From Cyclaneusma minus (Eukaryota > Ascomycota > Leotiomycetes > Marthamycetales > Marthamycetaceae), in NCBI GenBank assembly GCA_037179335.1, contig JAKZHN010000001.1, positions 868,001 through 932,000 of the forward strand: DNA of 64,000 bases, read 5' to 3'. Shown one piece after another: positions 22,538-32,901 of this stretch (its first letter is position 1; each line of letters opens with the position of its first letter). A program made the translations under genes and the position numbers. The notes beneath the pieces were generated by a model. The model had not been told where the DNA came from, searched no databases, and saw nothing but the letters and a program-made list of their open reading frames with translations.

Positions 22538-24434
22538 TTCTCGTTTAATACCGGCCTTCCTGTCATATCTCTAGCCACCCTACTATCCATCTCACTCCTA
22601 TCCCTCGGCAGCACTAGGTTTAGAAACACCCCAATAACAGCAGCTACGATGAACGGCGTCTCCACGATCAGATTGAGGCCTTGCTCAAACCCTTGCAAGT
22701 GCACATTGCTCCCACTATAATCCAGAATCTTGGAGAACCATGTTGGCTGCACAATATCCATGAAGCCGATGCCTAGCGATGCTGTGAGGACAAAACGATT
22801 CCGTCGCGTCCATCGGATGAGTCCGAGGACGCGGATGCCTGCTACGGCGATGGTGCTGTACAGAAAAACCTGCATGCCGCCAAGGACGGAAGGTGGCTGG
22901 GAGGGTTAGCCTCGATTGAAGAAAAAGGGGAAGGAAAAGAGCTTACCATGCTACCGAAGACCGCACCAAATTTCACAAATATGCCCATCAATATCAGAAA
23001 ACCAGATGCGCACCATCCTGCTCTGCGACTCGCACATCCAGTCAGGGAAATAACACCATTGTTTCCAGCCTGCGACACCATTGGCAGTCCAGTGCCGAAG
23101 GCACTGGACAAACTGCCCAAGCCATCACAGAGGATGCCGCCTTGGATGCGACTATTGAATTCCGTGCCCTCTATGTCAACGTTGGAGATCTCGGCTGTGG
23201 CGAGGATGTCGGGCATGCAGCTCACGGCTTCGCAGACGAACATGATGAGCAGCGGTAAAATCAAGGCACCGTCAACAGATAGTTTGAAGGTGTGGACCCA
23301 GAGAAAAGTGACTGCAGGCGCATCATCAATGCTTTCACGTGACCAGTAGCCTGTTGCGCCTGAAATGGCGCAGCCGACTGCTAGGCCGAAGATGATTGAT
23401 GCAGACTTCATGAGCGGCGAACCGAATTGCTCGACGATGATTATGGTGAGGAAAACACTGAAGCCCAGGCCAACGAGTTTTGGGTCTCCCCTTTTCAGCA
23501 AAGGTCAGCATGCCTGAAGGCCTCTCATAGGGGGCCTACTTACCACGGAAGAGGCTTCGGAGCAGCAGTATTGGGGCATAGAGCACAATACCCATCACCA
23601 CCATTACAATTTGAGCTCCCGCCCCAATTTTGCATCCCAGAATTGATCAAATATACGCCAACAAGCAGTAACAAGCTTCCAGTCACGGTTTTGGGGAATA
23701 CCTTGCTCAAAATCTTGGGTGGTACCAAGTTCATTGCAATCTGGATCCAGACTGTGCATAGCATACTTCCAAGGATAGCACCCCACGCATCAGGACATGG
23801 GAGTTGAGTTCCGTCAGGGGCTGTGGGACATGTCCCATTCGCGTAGCGCATAGAGGTGTAGTTGAAGGCAATCGGGAGAATATCAAACGTCGGGCCAACA
23901 ACCGAAAGCAAGCCCGTCCCAATGAATAAAGGTGTTTTCGCGATATGTACCCTCGTCACTTGAAGGGCGGTCGCGATTCCGGTTGTGAGAAAGGCCGCTG
24001 ACACCAGATATTGGGTAACGGTCGAATCAAAGTTGAATGCACCACCTGCGATTGCGAGGGGAGGAGAGACGATGAATCCGATCATCGTGAGAGCATGTTG
24101 CAGGCCGAGGAGAATTGTGAGCAGGATTGGGATTTCGTCGTTGAGGCCGTAGAAAGGAGCGACATAGTCCTTGTACTTGCGGTTCAAGGGCCAAATATTT
24201 GGTGTGATAAGGTACAGGTAGTCCTACAAAAGGTCAGGATGATAAATTATTTTGAGTCTGGAGACGGAGAGCTACATAGTCACCGATCCATCCCTCCCTA
24301 CTTGTAAAGTAATGCTTCAGGTAGGTCCAGGATGTCTGCTCAGAATGCGCACCATCATCCGATGAAGTGACAAATTGAACAGCGTTCGGTTCCTGTGCAT
24401 TTTTCTCGGCGATACTGGAAGTCCCCATCTCCAT
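22538..24434 (-). CDS. NAT/NCS2 purine permease (UapA/UapC type), 3' end lost in gap
   Basis: Exons 24434-24276, 24223-23544, 23490-22947 and 22896 into the C run join in frame; the natural stop is missing. The family is clear: the N-terminal GWIGDY|DYLYL, LQHALTMIGFIVSPP in the first membrane region (the QH motif), EAVSCMPDILATAEISNVD, then SRIQGGILCDGLGS and the NAT signature. UapA-type proteins carry uric acid and xanthine across the plasma membrane with protons. Unusually, the signature here reads GNNGVISLTG: the first position, normally Gln (or Glu/Pro) and needed for purine binding in UapA, is Gly, and the last, often Arg, is also Gly. That suggests altered substrate choice. The gene is head-to-head with an AtzA-like amidohydrolase, so a joint uptake-and-deamination role is likely. 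Confidence 0.88.
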
Positions 24435-24927
24435 AAATGCTCATCTCTTGACGAGAAGCTGGATTTAAGATGTCAAAGATTCTACTAGTAGAGACTCATA
24501 AGCTGCCCGCAGTCAATCATCCGTTCGAGGTCCGACTTATCGGCGTCGGAATTGCGCGCATATCAGGCGGCCCCGCAAGATACATGTAATCTGGGGTAAC
24601 ACATCTTGTATGGAGCTGGAGCTGAATATTCGTTTCGCTGGTGGATAAATCGTACCTATGGCAGTCGAAATTTGTCTATCCCGATGATTTGTCGTCTGTA
24701 ACCAGATCAAGTTTTCGGGAACGGCCCGGAAGGAGCTTAATCAATACTCCACTAGTCTCGAAGCTATTCGGAGCAGCGCCAAGGTCTGTAGACGAGACAG
24801 AGCTATAGGTAAGGTGTGCTTCCCATCTAGCTTCAGTATTCAAACGAAGTTCTCTTGTCAGTTCATTTGACCTCGACTTTTAGCAGAAAAGTTTCAACTT
24901 ACATACAATTTCGCAGACAGCTTCAAG
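24435..24927. promoter_or_regulatory. shared divergent promoter of permease and amidohydrolase
   Basis: 493 bp between two head-to-head start codons. One HGATAR-type site (CTTATCG, near 24537) could bind a GATA nitrogen regulator such as AreA, which would suit purine use. A single site is weak evidence. No array-type TATA/CGACAG unit is seen here. Confidence 0.4.
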
Positions 24928-26420
24928 ATGTCAACACAGAGGTCAACACTCTACACGCACGCAACGATTATCACCGTCAACCCAGAACGGGAAGTCATCC
25001 TCGATGGAGCCATCCTTGTCACTGGCTCTCGAATCACAGGAATCGGAAAAACCCAAGTCCTCACTCAATCAGACCTGCCCCCAGACACCACCACCATCTC
25101 CCTAGCTGGCCGCATCATACTTCCAGGCCTCATAAACACCCATGCTCACCTCGCACAATCACTACTCCGAGGACTAGCAGAAGACCTCCCTCTCCATTTG
25201 TGGCTCTGTGAAGCGATTTGGCCTCTCGAAGCCTCATATGCTGCAGATTATGGCTATGTCGCCGCACGCCTCACCATCGCGGAGATGCTCAAGAGTGGAA
25301 CGACGTGTTTCCTCGAAAGCATGCTGACGCACCGCTCCGGATTCGAGAACGTTGTTCGTGCAGTTGGAGAAAGTGGAATCCGGGGTTGTCTTGTGGGTTC
25401 TCAGTCTTTATTGAATATTTCAGAGGCTGACGTGCATCTGAGTAGGGCAAGCTCGTGAAATTTGAAGAAAGCAACGCAAAACACAACATCACTGACCCGC
25501 GAGACAAAGATATAGACTTTATGTCCATCTCAAGCATGCTTTCTGCGCACGCCACGCACCATGGGTCCTTCAACGGACGTCTTCATGTCTGGGCTGCAGC
25601 GGGCACACCCCGTGGCTCACCTCTTTCATCGCATCTCACCATCGGCGAGGCATGCAAGCAACATGACATAGGCTTCACAATGCACTGCGCGGAAGCTCCA
25701 AAAGACCTTTCTATCTACAAAGAGAGTTACGGCTGCACACCCATGCAATTCTGTCGCGACGCAAAGTTGACTGGTCCTAAGACTATTCTTGCACACATGG
25801 TGCACCTGGACCTGGAAACCGATCTGCCAATTCTAGAGGAAACGCATACAAACGTTGCACACAATCCGAACAGCAATCTCAAACTCGCATCGGGCATAGC
25901 TGAAGTGCCCAAGATGCTAGAAAGAGGGATCAATGTGGCTCTTGGCACAGACGGAGCGGCGTGTGGGAATACGTACGACATGTTTCGGGAGATGCACCTG
26001 GCGGGCATCCTGCACAAGGGTAAGAACCTCGATGCGGAATCGCTCGGCGCGGAGGAAGTGATTGAGATGGCTACCATAAATGGAGCGAAAGCGCTGGGAT
26101 TAGAGAGCGAAATTGGAAGTTTGGAGGTGGGGAAGAAGGCTGACTTTGTGGTTGTGAACCCGGGAGGCTTGCATGCGGCGCCATTTGAGGAGGCGCAGGT
26201 ACTACAGGATGGTGTGAGTTCTTTGACGGTGGTGGTGTATAGTTGTACTGGGGCGGATGTGGAGACTGTGCTTGTGGATGGAGAGACGCTTGTTAAGGGA
26301 GGCGAGTTGGTGAAAATGGATGAGATGCAAGTTATGGACGCTGCAAGAAGATCAATTAGGAGAATTAGGGAAAGGTCAGGGGTGAAAGCTGTGAACAGAA
26401 GGGGGTGGAAGTATACTTGA
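24928..26420 (+). CDS. AtzA/guanine-deaminase-like amidohydrolase
   Basis: Exons 24928-25392 and 25446-26420 with a 53-bp intron (GTGGGT...GAGTAG) give 479 aa; the splice restores GIRGCL|GKLVKFEESN, the expected family context. Metal ligands of the TRZ/ATZ amidohydrolase branch are present: NTHAHL (about 69-73), followed by the RGLAEDLPLHLWL loop, TMHCAEA (about 233), ILAHMVHLD (about 271) and LGTDGAACG (about 322). Members deaminate or dehalogenate purines, pterins and triazines: guanine deaminase, S-adenosylhomocysteine deaminase, AtzA. The neighbouring purine-type permease makes a ring-nitrogen substrate likely; which one is not decided by sequence. The first CGACAG-like array element starts only about 28 bp after the stop codon, so the gene abuts or is embedded in the array. 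No break seen. Confidence 0.85.
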
Positions 26421-27090
26421 TTGCTTGCACTATCCAACACCAGGTAAACAGCAAGACAACCCGTGCAACAGCAGATGCAAGAGCCGACAATAGACCACTT
26501 CGTCTGATGGCTAGCGATTAACGCTCAGCTTCTTTGTGCCGTAATACCTCGGAATTCTGGATATAAGAGCAGTCAGTTTCCCCACCACCTTGAAAGTCCA
26601 AGATCTAAAACAATATCCGATGTAACGAATGTGTGCAGCACTACCAACGACACAGTCGACGCTTCGTTCTAGAGAACGCTCAATCCCTCTTCAGATTTGG
26701 AGGTTGTATAACAAGCTATACTCCCCTGGGAGAGAATTTCTTGCAGAGTTGAATTGTTCAAAATAGAAAACAAAGGCACTTTCGCGACAGCAAAGTTCAC
26801 ATCCGGCAGCAGACATCTCCATTGTAAAACTAGCCATATTTTTTTTGGAATCATTTCACCCAACTTCCACCTTCTGGCCAAGGTATAAATAGCGGTTGAA
26901 CCCCCAAGTTTGAGCAGCCATGGATACCAGAATACGCAAGTTTGAAAACTCTAAAGCTACCAGCCACGCTCTGCTATACAGAAAACCCAAAAACCAACCG
27001 CAGATTGCTACTGACTGGAACACGATGACAAGCTATACCAGATAACAAGACCTCTGTTACCAATCGTCTGATTCGCCATCTCAGAGAAGT

Positions 27091-27206
27091 CGACAGCAAG
27101 GATGATTTGTGACAGTAGCTATCAGGGCTGGCAGTAAACAACTTGATTGGGGTATCAAAGAGAGGATCACGTGACTGCGTCTTGGGAATCTGAGTAGCTA
27201 CAAATA
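27091..27206 (+). promoter_or_regulatory. array promoter with three 19-bp-spaced elements
   Basis: CGACAGCAA 27091, TGACAGTAG 27110, TGGCAGTAA 27129, CACGTG 27168-27173 and the TATA-like TACAAATA 27199-27206. All the element types occur in their usual order. Confidence 0.55.
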
Positions 27207-27989
27207 ACAGCGGGTTTGCAACTTTAAACGGCCATGTGTGCAGCGTGAAGTTCATCCCGCATAGGTGGCCCGTATCGCCACAGCGCTTTAGGATCAAAAA
27301 CGCGGTAACCCAGCCGCGAAGTTTTGGAAATGGGTTGTCAAGCTATACTCTGCTCAGAATAAATCTGTTTCTACTGCCCATACATAACATTCGGAAAATC
27401 GACAGCAAGGCGACTTGTGCGACAGTAGTCCTTAGGCCCACAGCAGAGGCTTTCGTTGGGGGTTTCTGGTACTAGGGATCGCTTAGCGTCTCATCCAGCA
27501 ACTCTCCCTCTGGAATTTGGGTATAAAAGGCACTCGACCTCCCAACTTGGAAAGACCACATACAGCTTCACAGAGCAGAGACCCTACCAGCAGTAGTTCC
27601 AGCAGCGCTCTTACTCTATTATAAAGTGAGCACAGAGCCCACTTGCATATTCTCGAGGACTGGCAAAATCTTGGTGAGCAACTTAGAAGGAGGATGAATT
27701 ACTTTCCCACACTTCTTTCGTCCAGTGGGTGCTAGGTGTCTAAACAGACAAGAAAGCCGCTTCAGCGACAGCAGCTTTTAGGCCCGACAGCAGGCACCTT
27801 CACTGGGAGTTTCTGACAACCGCCTCAAAAGCTTCTCAAAATAATCAGCGTGTTTATATGAGCTACCCACCAGTGAATGAGGAACTTGTTTCCAATCTGC
27901 CGTCTACTGTTTGGAAAATATCTGACAGCAGCAGCCGCTCGGATTAGGTACATGTACAAATTTCCATTACATTTCTTCATCAATTTCAG

Positions 27990-28120
27990 GCGACTTGGTG
28001 TGGTGGTTAAGTGAGAAGTCCTGTTTCAGGCAATCTTAGCGCCAGGATATGGAGGAGGGATTCCAAGACGTGTCTTCCGCGATCTAGGGTTCGAGCATTA
28101 TACCGGGGAGTCATTTTTTT
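27990..28120 (+). ncRNA. tRNA-like / SINE-like Pol III sequence inside the array
   Basis: A stretch with an A-box-like TGGTGTGGTGGTTAAGTG (about 27997-28014), a B-box-like GGTTCGAGC (28088-28096) about 75 bp later, and a seven-T terminator at 28114-28120. These are the internal promoter and terminator of tRNA genes and tRNA-derived SINEs. Only about five acceptor pairs form (GACTT with GAGTC) and the T arm does not pair, so it is not a normal tRNA. Its length roughly equals the extra spacing of this array unit, which suggests insertion. I see no clear target duplication. It could be a degenerate tRNA or a SINE. Confidence 0.4.
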
Positions 28121-29353
28121 GCATTTTTTTTTATTTAGCTAAATTCCTTTCGTCCCATCTGACAGGCAAACGAACCGATTGACAACAAGTCTAGTCGCGC
28201 AACAGCAGCAATCAAGTCTGACACTAGAGACCATGAGCAAAATTGAAGCCGTAATCACTTGGGCTCTCAGTTCATTAGCCGTCCACAGCCCCCTAGTACT
28301 CTCAGGTATTAAAGCAGCCAGATCTCCAACTTCGAAATGTCATGGATCCAACTATCAAGAAGCCACGTGCATCCAACAATCGAGCCCAACAGCAGAGATT
28401 GACCACATAGTCCTTCACTCGTTGGCCCCCTACCTAGACTGCCTAGAGTCCCACGACTTAGCTATGAAAAGCTTCGTATCTCCCGCTGGAAATACAGACA
28501 AGAATTCCTAGAAGCACAGACAGATGTGATCGCTATTGTTGTCGCGTATTTAGTGAAGCCAATGCCCTTTTCCAAAGAAATAGCTACAGCGATCTCACAA
28601 ATTTTCGTGCTCAGCGAAGAAAGAGTTTGTTCCCCGCTTTCGTGGTGTTAGAGACTAGACAGCAAGCCCACTTGCGCAATAGTAGCTGTCAACTTCGACA
28701 GCAGAGCTCTCCATCGGCAACAAACCAGATCAATTGGCTCCTCGGCAGTGTCTTACCTAAAGTACCACATAAACTTCTAGAACTCAGGTATAAAAGCAGT
28801 AAAATTTCCAGGTTTGAAGACTATGAACAAATCAACCAGTCCGGTCATCTTGATTTCTTGGCACTATCCGACGCAGCAAGTGTCGCTTTTTCCTGACAAA
28901 GCACCCACATTTCGCAACGCATTATGTTCCAGGAATAATTTGCTGCAGGCGATTGCTTGCGACAGATGAAGAAACTCTTTCGATCTTTACGCTCCTTGGA
29001 TGTAGACGGTCCATCAGCCATAACGACAGCAGCTGGATAACTCGACAGTACTTGGAGTAAGGGATACTTGAATCACCCCTATACTTGAGGAACTGCGTGC
29101 ATACAGCATAAGGTACCAAGCATAGGTCATGCTTTGCCAGGGAATTCGGGCAAAATTGCAGCCCCTATTCTTGGTTTCCTCCAAACAATGGCGACCAGAC
29201 ATAGAAGAAAAAACCCGAGATCTCGATTTGTACCTTTCTCAGAGAAGCTGCATGGCGGATATTTATGGCTTTCTGGTCAGAGCCAGAAAGCTAAAGAGTG
29301 TCAAGCAGACAGGAGAGAGAAGGGATGTCAGAAGCGATATCCATTCTAGGGAG

Positions 29354-29388
29354 AGCTAGCTGCCCTATCAATACTAGGGTAGCTAGCT
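29354..29388. repeat. hairpin-forming inverted repeat
   Basis: AGCTAGCT-G-CCCTA and TAGGGT-AGCTAGCT face each other around a short loop. It lies in a stretch of about 110 bp (29346-29460) that has no counterpart in the other units, so it may be a small insertion or a remnant of one. Confidence 0.5.
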
Positions 29389-29756
29389 GGATCAGGGCTT
29401 AAGCTACAAAGACCAGCTCTAAAGAGCTTAGCCTTAAAGAGATCTAGACAAGGAGCTAGCGGTGCTCTACATAGCTCAACAAAGAGCACGTCACGTGTCA
29501 AGTCATGAAGACTATCGGTTATGGTCGTGGCAACGGTAGCTAGAACATTTGACAATGATGGGAATGAGTGACACTTGAATAACTCCCAAATCTTAGGAAT
29601 TGCGTGCATACAGCATACTGAGCGCAGTTTGTGGGTTTTCCAAAAATCCAAATCAACACTGAACAGTGCGACTTTAACTCCTGTTAGCCCCCAAACACGG
29701 CGACAAGACATTCATCCTTCGATAAGGCAGGACAAACTTTGGGGAAAAAGCTACCT

Positions 29757-30215
29757 GTCCTGACTTGGAGCATGAATTGCAAGGTGGTTGCTATGACGGC
29801 GTAGGAACTCAGTTTCGTTGTTTCCGAGACTCGGTTAAAATCCCGGATTAAATTGACAGAGAAGTTTGGATTCGGATTGTAGATAGTAGAGTGCAAAATA
29901 GGCGTCGTTGTTATCAGCTCTCTTATTGTTAAGGGCATTGCCGTTGCTGGCTTGCTGTACGCGGAATAATCGGGGATGAATTTGAAATTTTCTTGGACCC
30001 TAAACTTGGTTATGGGAACTCGATTTTGCGCCCCAGGGCCAGAATTTGGTACTGGCACATTTTGCCATAAGATTGATAATTTATTGCCTTTTTTGTCAAG
30101 CAGTCCAGCGTCGGCCAGGATTGAAATAACGATATCGGCGCCCTTATTGTCCAAGGGACGTATTATAAAGGAGTCCTCAATTCTCTCATCGTCGATAACA
30201 TCCGCATGTGGGAAT
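29757..30215 (-). other. insert of about 460 bp with an open reading frame inside one array unit
   Basis: Compared with the next unit, the leftward unit with its TATA at 30243 departs right after CTCTCTTGTAG and rejoins the array pattern near 29757 at GTAGCTTTTTCCCC. Between these points is an uninterrupted frame of about 150 codons reading DVIDDERIEDSFIIRPLDN and, later, IRELITTTPILHSTIYNPN. It has protein-like composition and no stop, unlike other array sequence. I do not recognise it. An in-frame ATG lies next to the TATA box (30241-30239), too close to be a normal start; the conserved ATG block lies beyond the insert. It could be a captured gene fragment, a transposon piece or, since it is bounded by GT and AG, a retained intron. 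Confidence 0.4.
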
Positions 30216-31512
30216 GTACCTACAAGAGAGGAGCAGGGCATATATTTATAGCCACAGGCCAGAGCCAAAAAAAGCACGTCACGTGCCAAGTACCTGAAAA
30301 CTGTCAGTCGTGGTTGAGACGACAGTAGCTCAAAGTCTCGACAGTGGCTCAAACGGAAGACAATTGCAGGACTCGCAGACTGTCTTAAGGTAGGTAGTTT
30401 AGAAAGTGACATCCACCAGACTAAAGCGAGTCTTAGCACAGCCAAGAAAATCGAGAAAATAGTGCAGCGTCCGCTCTTTGTGTTCCCAACATGGCTTGCA
30501 AACCCCCATTAGCCTCTCCATAGGTCCTCTGGATAGTACATAGTGTCTTGAAGAAGGAACTACAAGAGAGGTGCAGATAATATATTTATAGCCATAGTGT
30601 GTCCAAAGCCAAAGAGCACATCACGTGTCAGGGTTGTGAAAGTTGACTGCCACATGTCGGTCGTGGCGACAGCATCCTGGAAATTTGAAAGTAGTTCCCA
30701 GGGGGAACACTTGAACTACTCATAGGTATACTTCAGGAGCTGCGTACTTGGAACATGGAGAGCGCAGATCTTGGTCTTGCCAGAGAAGTCAAATGAGCAA
30801 TGCGGCTGCTAGTCTAGCTTCCCCCCAGATATGACTGCCAGACATCCACGGGTTCTGAGCGTCCTTTCATTCCTTGAAAAGAAAAAGCTACAACAGCCGC
30901 AAGGCGAATATTTATAGCCATAGGATGGCCAAGATCCCGCAAGCCCCTCACGTGCTGAGTGCCCGACAATCAGCGACAGTAGCTGGAAGATCCGACGGTG
31001 GCTAGACTTGAGGACAGTTGGGAAGTGAATGTAGTATGAAAGTGCATATAGCACGCTGAAGGCCAGCCATGGCTCTGCCAGAAGTCAAAAAGTGCGGTTG
31101 CGACTCATGCCACCCTCGAAGCAATGGCTACCAAACATCTCATCAAGAGCGGCATTTGTGGTTTGTGTCTTGGGGAAGAAGTTAAGGGAGGGATAGGGCA
31201 CGTATTTATAGCCACAGGGCTAGCGTTAACAAGCACATCACGTGCCGACTTCCCGATAATAGGCAACAGTAGTTGGAAGACTCGACAGTAACTAGATTTG
31301 AGGACAGTTGGGAAGTAAATGCGGTTCAGAAAATGCGTATAGCATGCTAAGCGCAGGTGATAAGTCTTAGCTTTTACCAGAAAAGTCTAAATTAAATACA
31401 TAGTGCAGCTGCTACGCTTGAATGATTTCCTTTACACAATGGCTACTAGCCATGCAGCATCCAGCCTTGATTTGTTGTTTTGCAGAGAAAAAGCCACAGT
31501 CCACAGGGCGCA

Positions 31513-31617
31513 TATTTATACCCACAGGGCCAAACACAACAGTTAATCACGTGTCAAATGCCCAAAACTTAACGACGTATTGGTTCTAGCGACAGTAGCT
31601 GGAAGCCTTGACAGTAG
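31513..31617 (-). promoter_or_regulatory. typical inverted array promoter (TATA at 31513-31520)
   Basis: Reading leftward on the minus strand: elements at 31609 and 31590 (19 bp apart), CACGTG at 31548-31553, TATAAATA at 31520-31513. Spacing matches the forward units, but the element polarity relative to the TATA is opposite to that of blocks A (right part) and B. Confidence 0.6.
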
Positions 31618-32795
31618 TGGGGATTGGGGGCAGTTGTGGGTGAGTGTGTGTCAGGAAATGCGTATAGCGTGCTAAGCGCAGGTCTTAGCTTTTACTAGAA
31701 AAGTCTGGGAAGCAACTGTGATGCTTTCCTCCAACAATGGCTACTAGACAATGTACCATGGTGTGATCCTAACTATAACCTCTTTTGTAGAGAAGAAGCT
31801 ACAGTCAACAGTGCGCATATTTATAGCTTTCCGGTCACAACCAAAAGCCAACCAGATATCACGTGCCAATTGCCCTAACCTTAACGATATATTGGCCTCA
31901 GCGACAGTAGCTGAGATACTCGACAATAGTAGGAATTGTAGACAGTTGGGAAGTACGGATTGCACGTTATTCAGGGATTACGTACAGGCTATACGGTCAC
32001 GCGGGTCATGACTCCGCTAGAAAAGTCAAGTGAAAAATGAATAGTACGGTTGCTACTCATGCTTCCCTCCCAACATGGCGACCAGACATTGACGCTTTGT
32101 ACGCACGTTCGATCTTTGTTTTTTTTTGAAAAAGCTCAAGGGCGGATATTTATACCTTTCAGATCGAAACAAACGATCACGTTACATGCTCAGTGTGACA
32201 GTATCCGAAAATTAACAATGCGTTGGTCACAACGGCGGCAGTTGGAAGATTCGACAGTGGCTAGAACCGAGGACAGTTGGGGAGTGAGTAGGGTCCAAAA
32301 ATCTCACAGAGAATGTTGACTCGTTGAGCGCAAGTGGTGGCTCTGCCAGAAAAGATAGGAACAAGCAAACTCTTATTTCCCCCAAACATTGGCTACCAAA
32401 CATAACGGGCCTGTCTTCGAGGGACAATCTTTGTCTCTTGGAAGAAGCTGCAGTACAGATATTTATAGCCACAGAGCCAGAGCTAACAAGATATCACGGG
32501 CAAGTGTCCGAAATTTGACGGTAGATTGATTGTGGCGACGGTAGATGGAGAGAACCGGTAGTGGCAGGAATGGGCGACGGTGGTAGGAATGGAGGATTTT
32601 TGGGAAGCGAGCATGTTTTAGGAAACGCTATAGTATCCTGAGTTCAGGATTTGGCTCTGCCAAACATGTGTCATAAGTAGGTAAGAAATGAATAGTGCGG
32701 CTACGACTCTTGTTTTTGTGCAAACATGGCGACCAGACATGATGTCTTTCTGTAATTAATCGATCTGTGTCTCTTTCAAAATGCTCAAGGGCGGA

Positions 32796-32901
32796 TATTT
32801 ATACCTTTCTGGCCAGAGCCAACGAGCCCGTCACGTGCCGAGTGCCCGAAAGCTGACAGCCTATCTAGCCTGACGACAGCAGTCGGAAGATTCGACAGTG
32901 G
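32796..32901 (-). promoter_or_regulatory. typical inverted array promoter (TATA at 32796-32803)
   Basis: Elements at 32874 and 32893, CACGTG at 32832-32837, TATA at 32796-32803. The first AUG downstream opens a frame of about 40 codons beginning MSGRHV; neighbouring units begin MSGSHVW, MSGRHVG, MSGSYVQ and so on, then diverge. Confidence 0.55.

Larger units (their letters stand above)
26448..28800 (+). repeat. promoter-unit array, block B (about 7 units)
   Basis: The array resumes after the amidohydrolase gene in the same direction as block A. TATA-like boxes lie at 26562, 26884, 27199, 27522, 27853 (weak), 28307 and 28789. The first five are 315-331 bp apart; the next two gaps are 454 and 482 bp. 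Units here often have three CGACAG-like elements (27091/27110/27129), again 19 or 20 bp apart, reading CGACAG toward the TATA. CACGTG is at 27168 in the third unit. A loose TTTGAAAGACCATG start context recurs after the TATA. ORFs across these units (such as 28179-28511) share nothing with each other. The 454-bp gap contains a tRNA-like insertion. Confidence 0.82.

Noticed and set aside
27990..28113. functional tRNA gene
   Set aside because: Acceptor stem has only about five pairs and the T arm does not pair, although the internal promoter boxes look right.
28179..28511. 110-codon frame in block B
   Set aside because: It crosses the element group, TATA and start region of one unit and has no counterpart in neighbouring units, so it is a chance frame.
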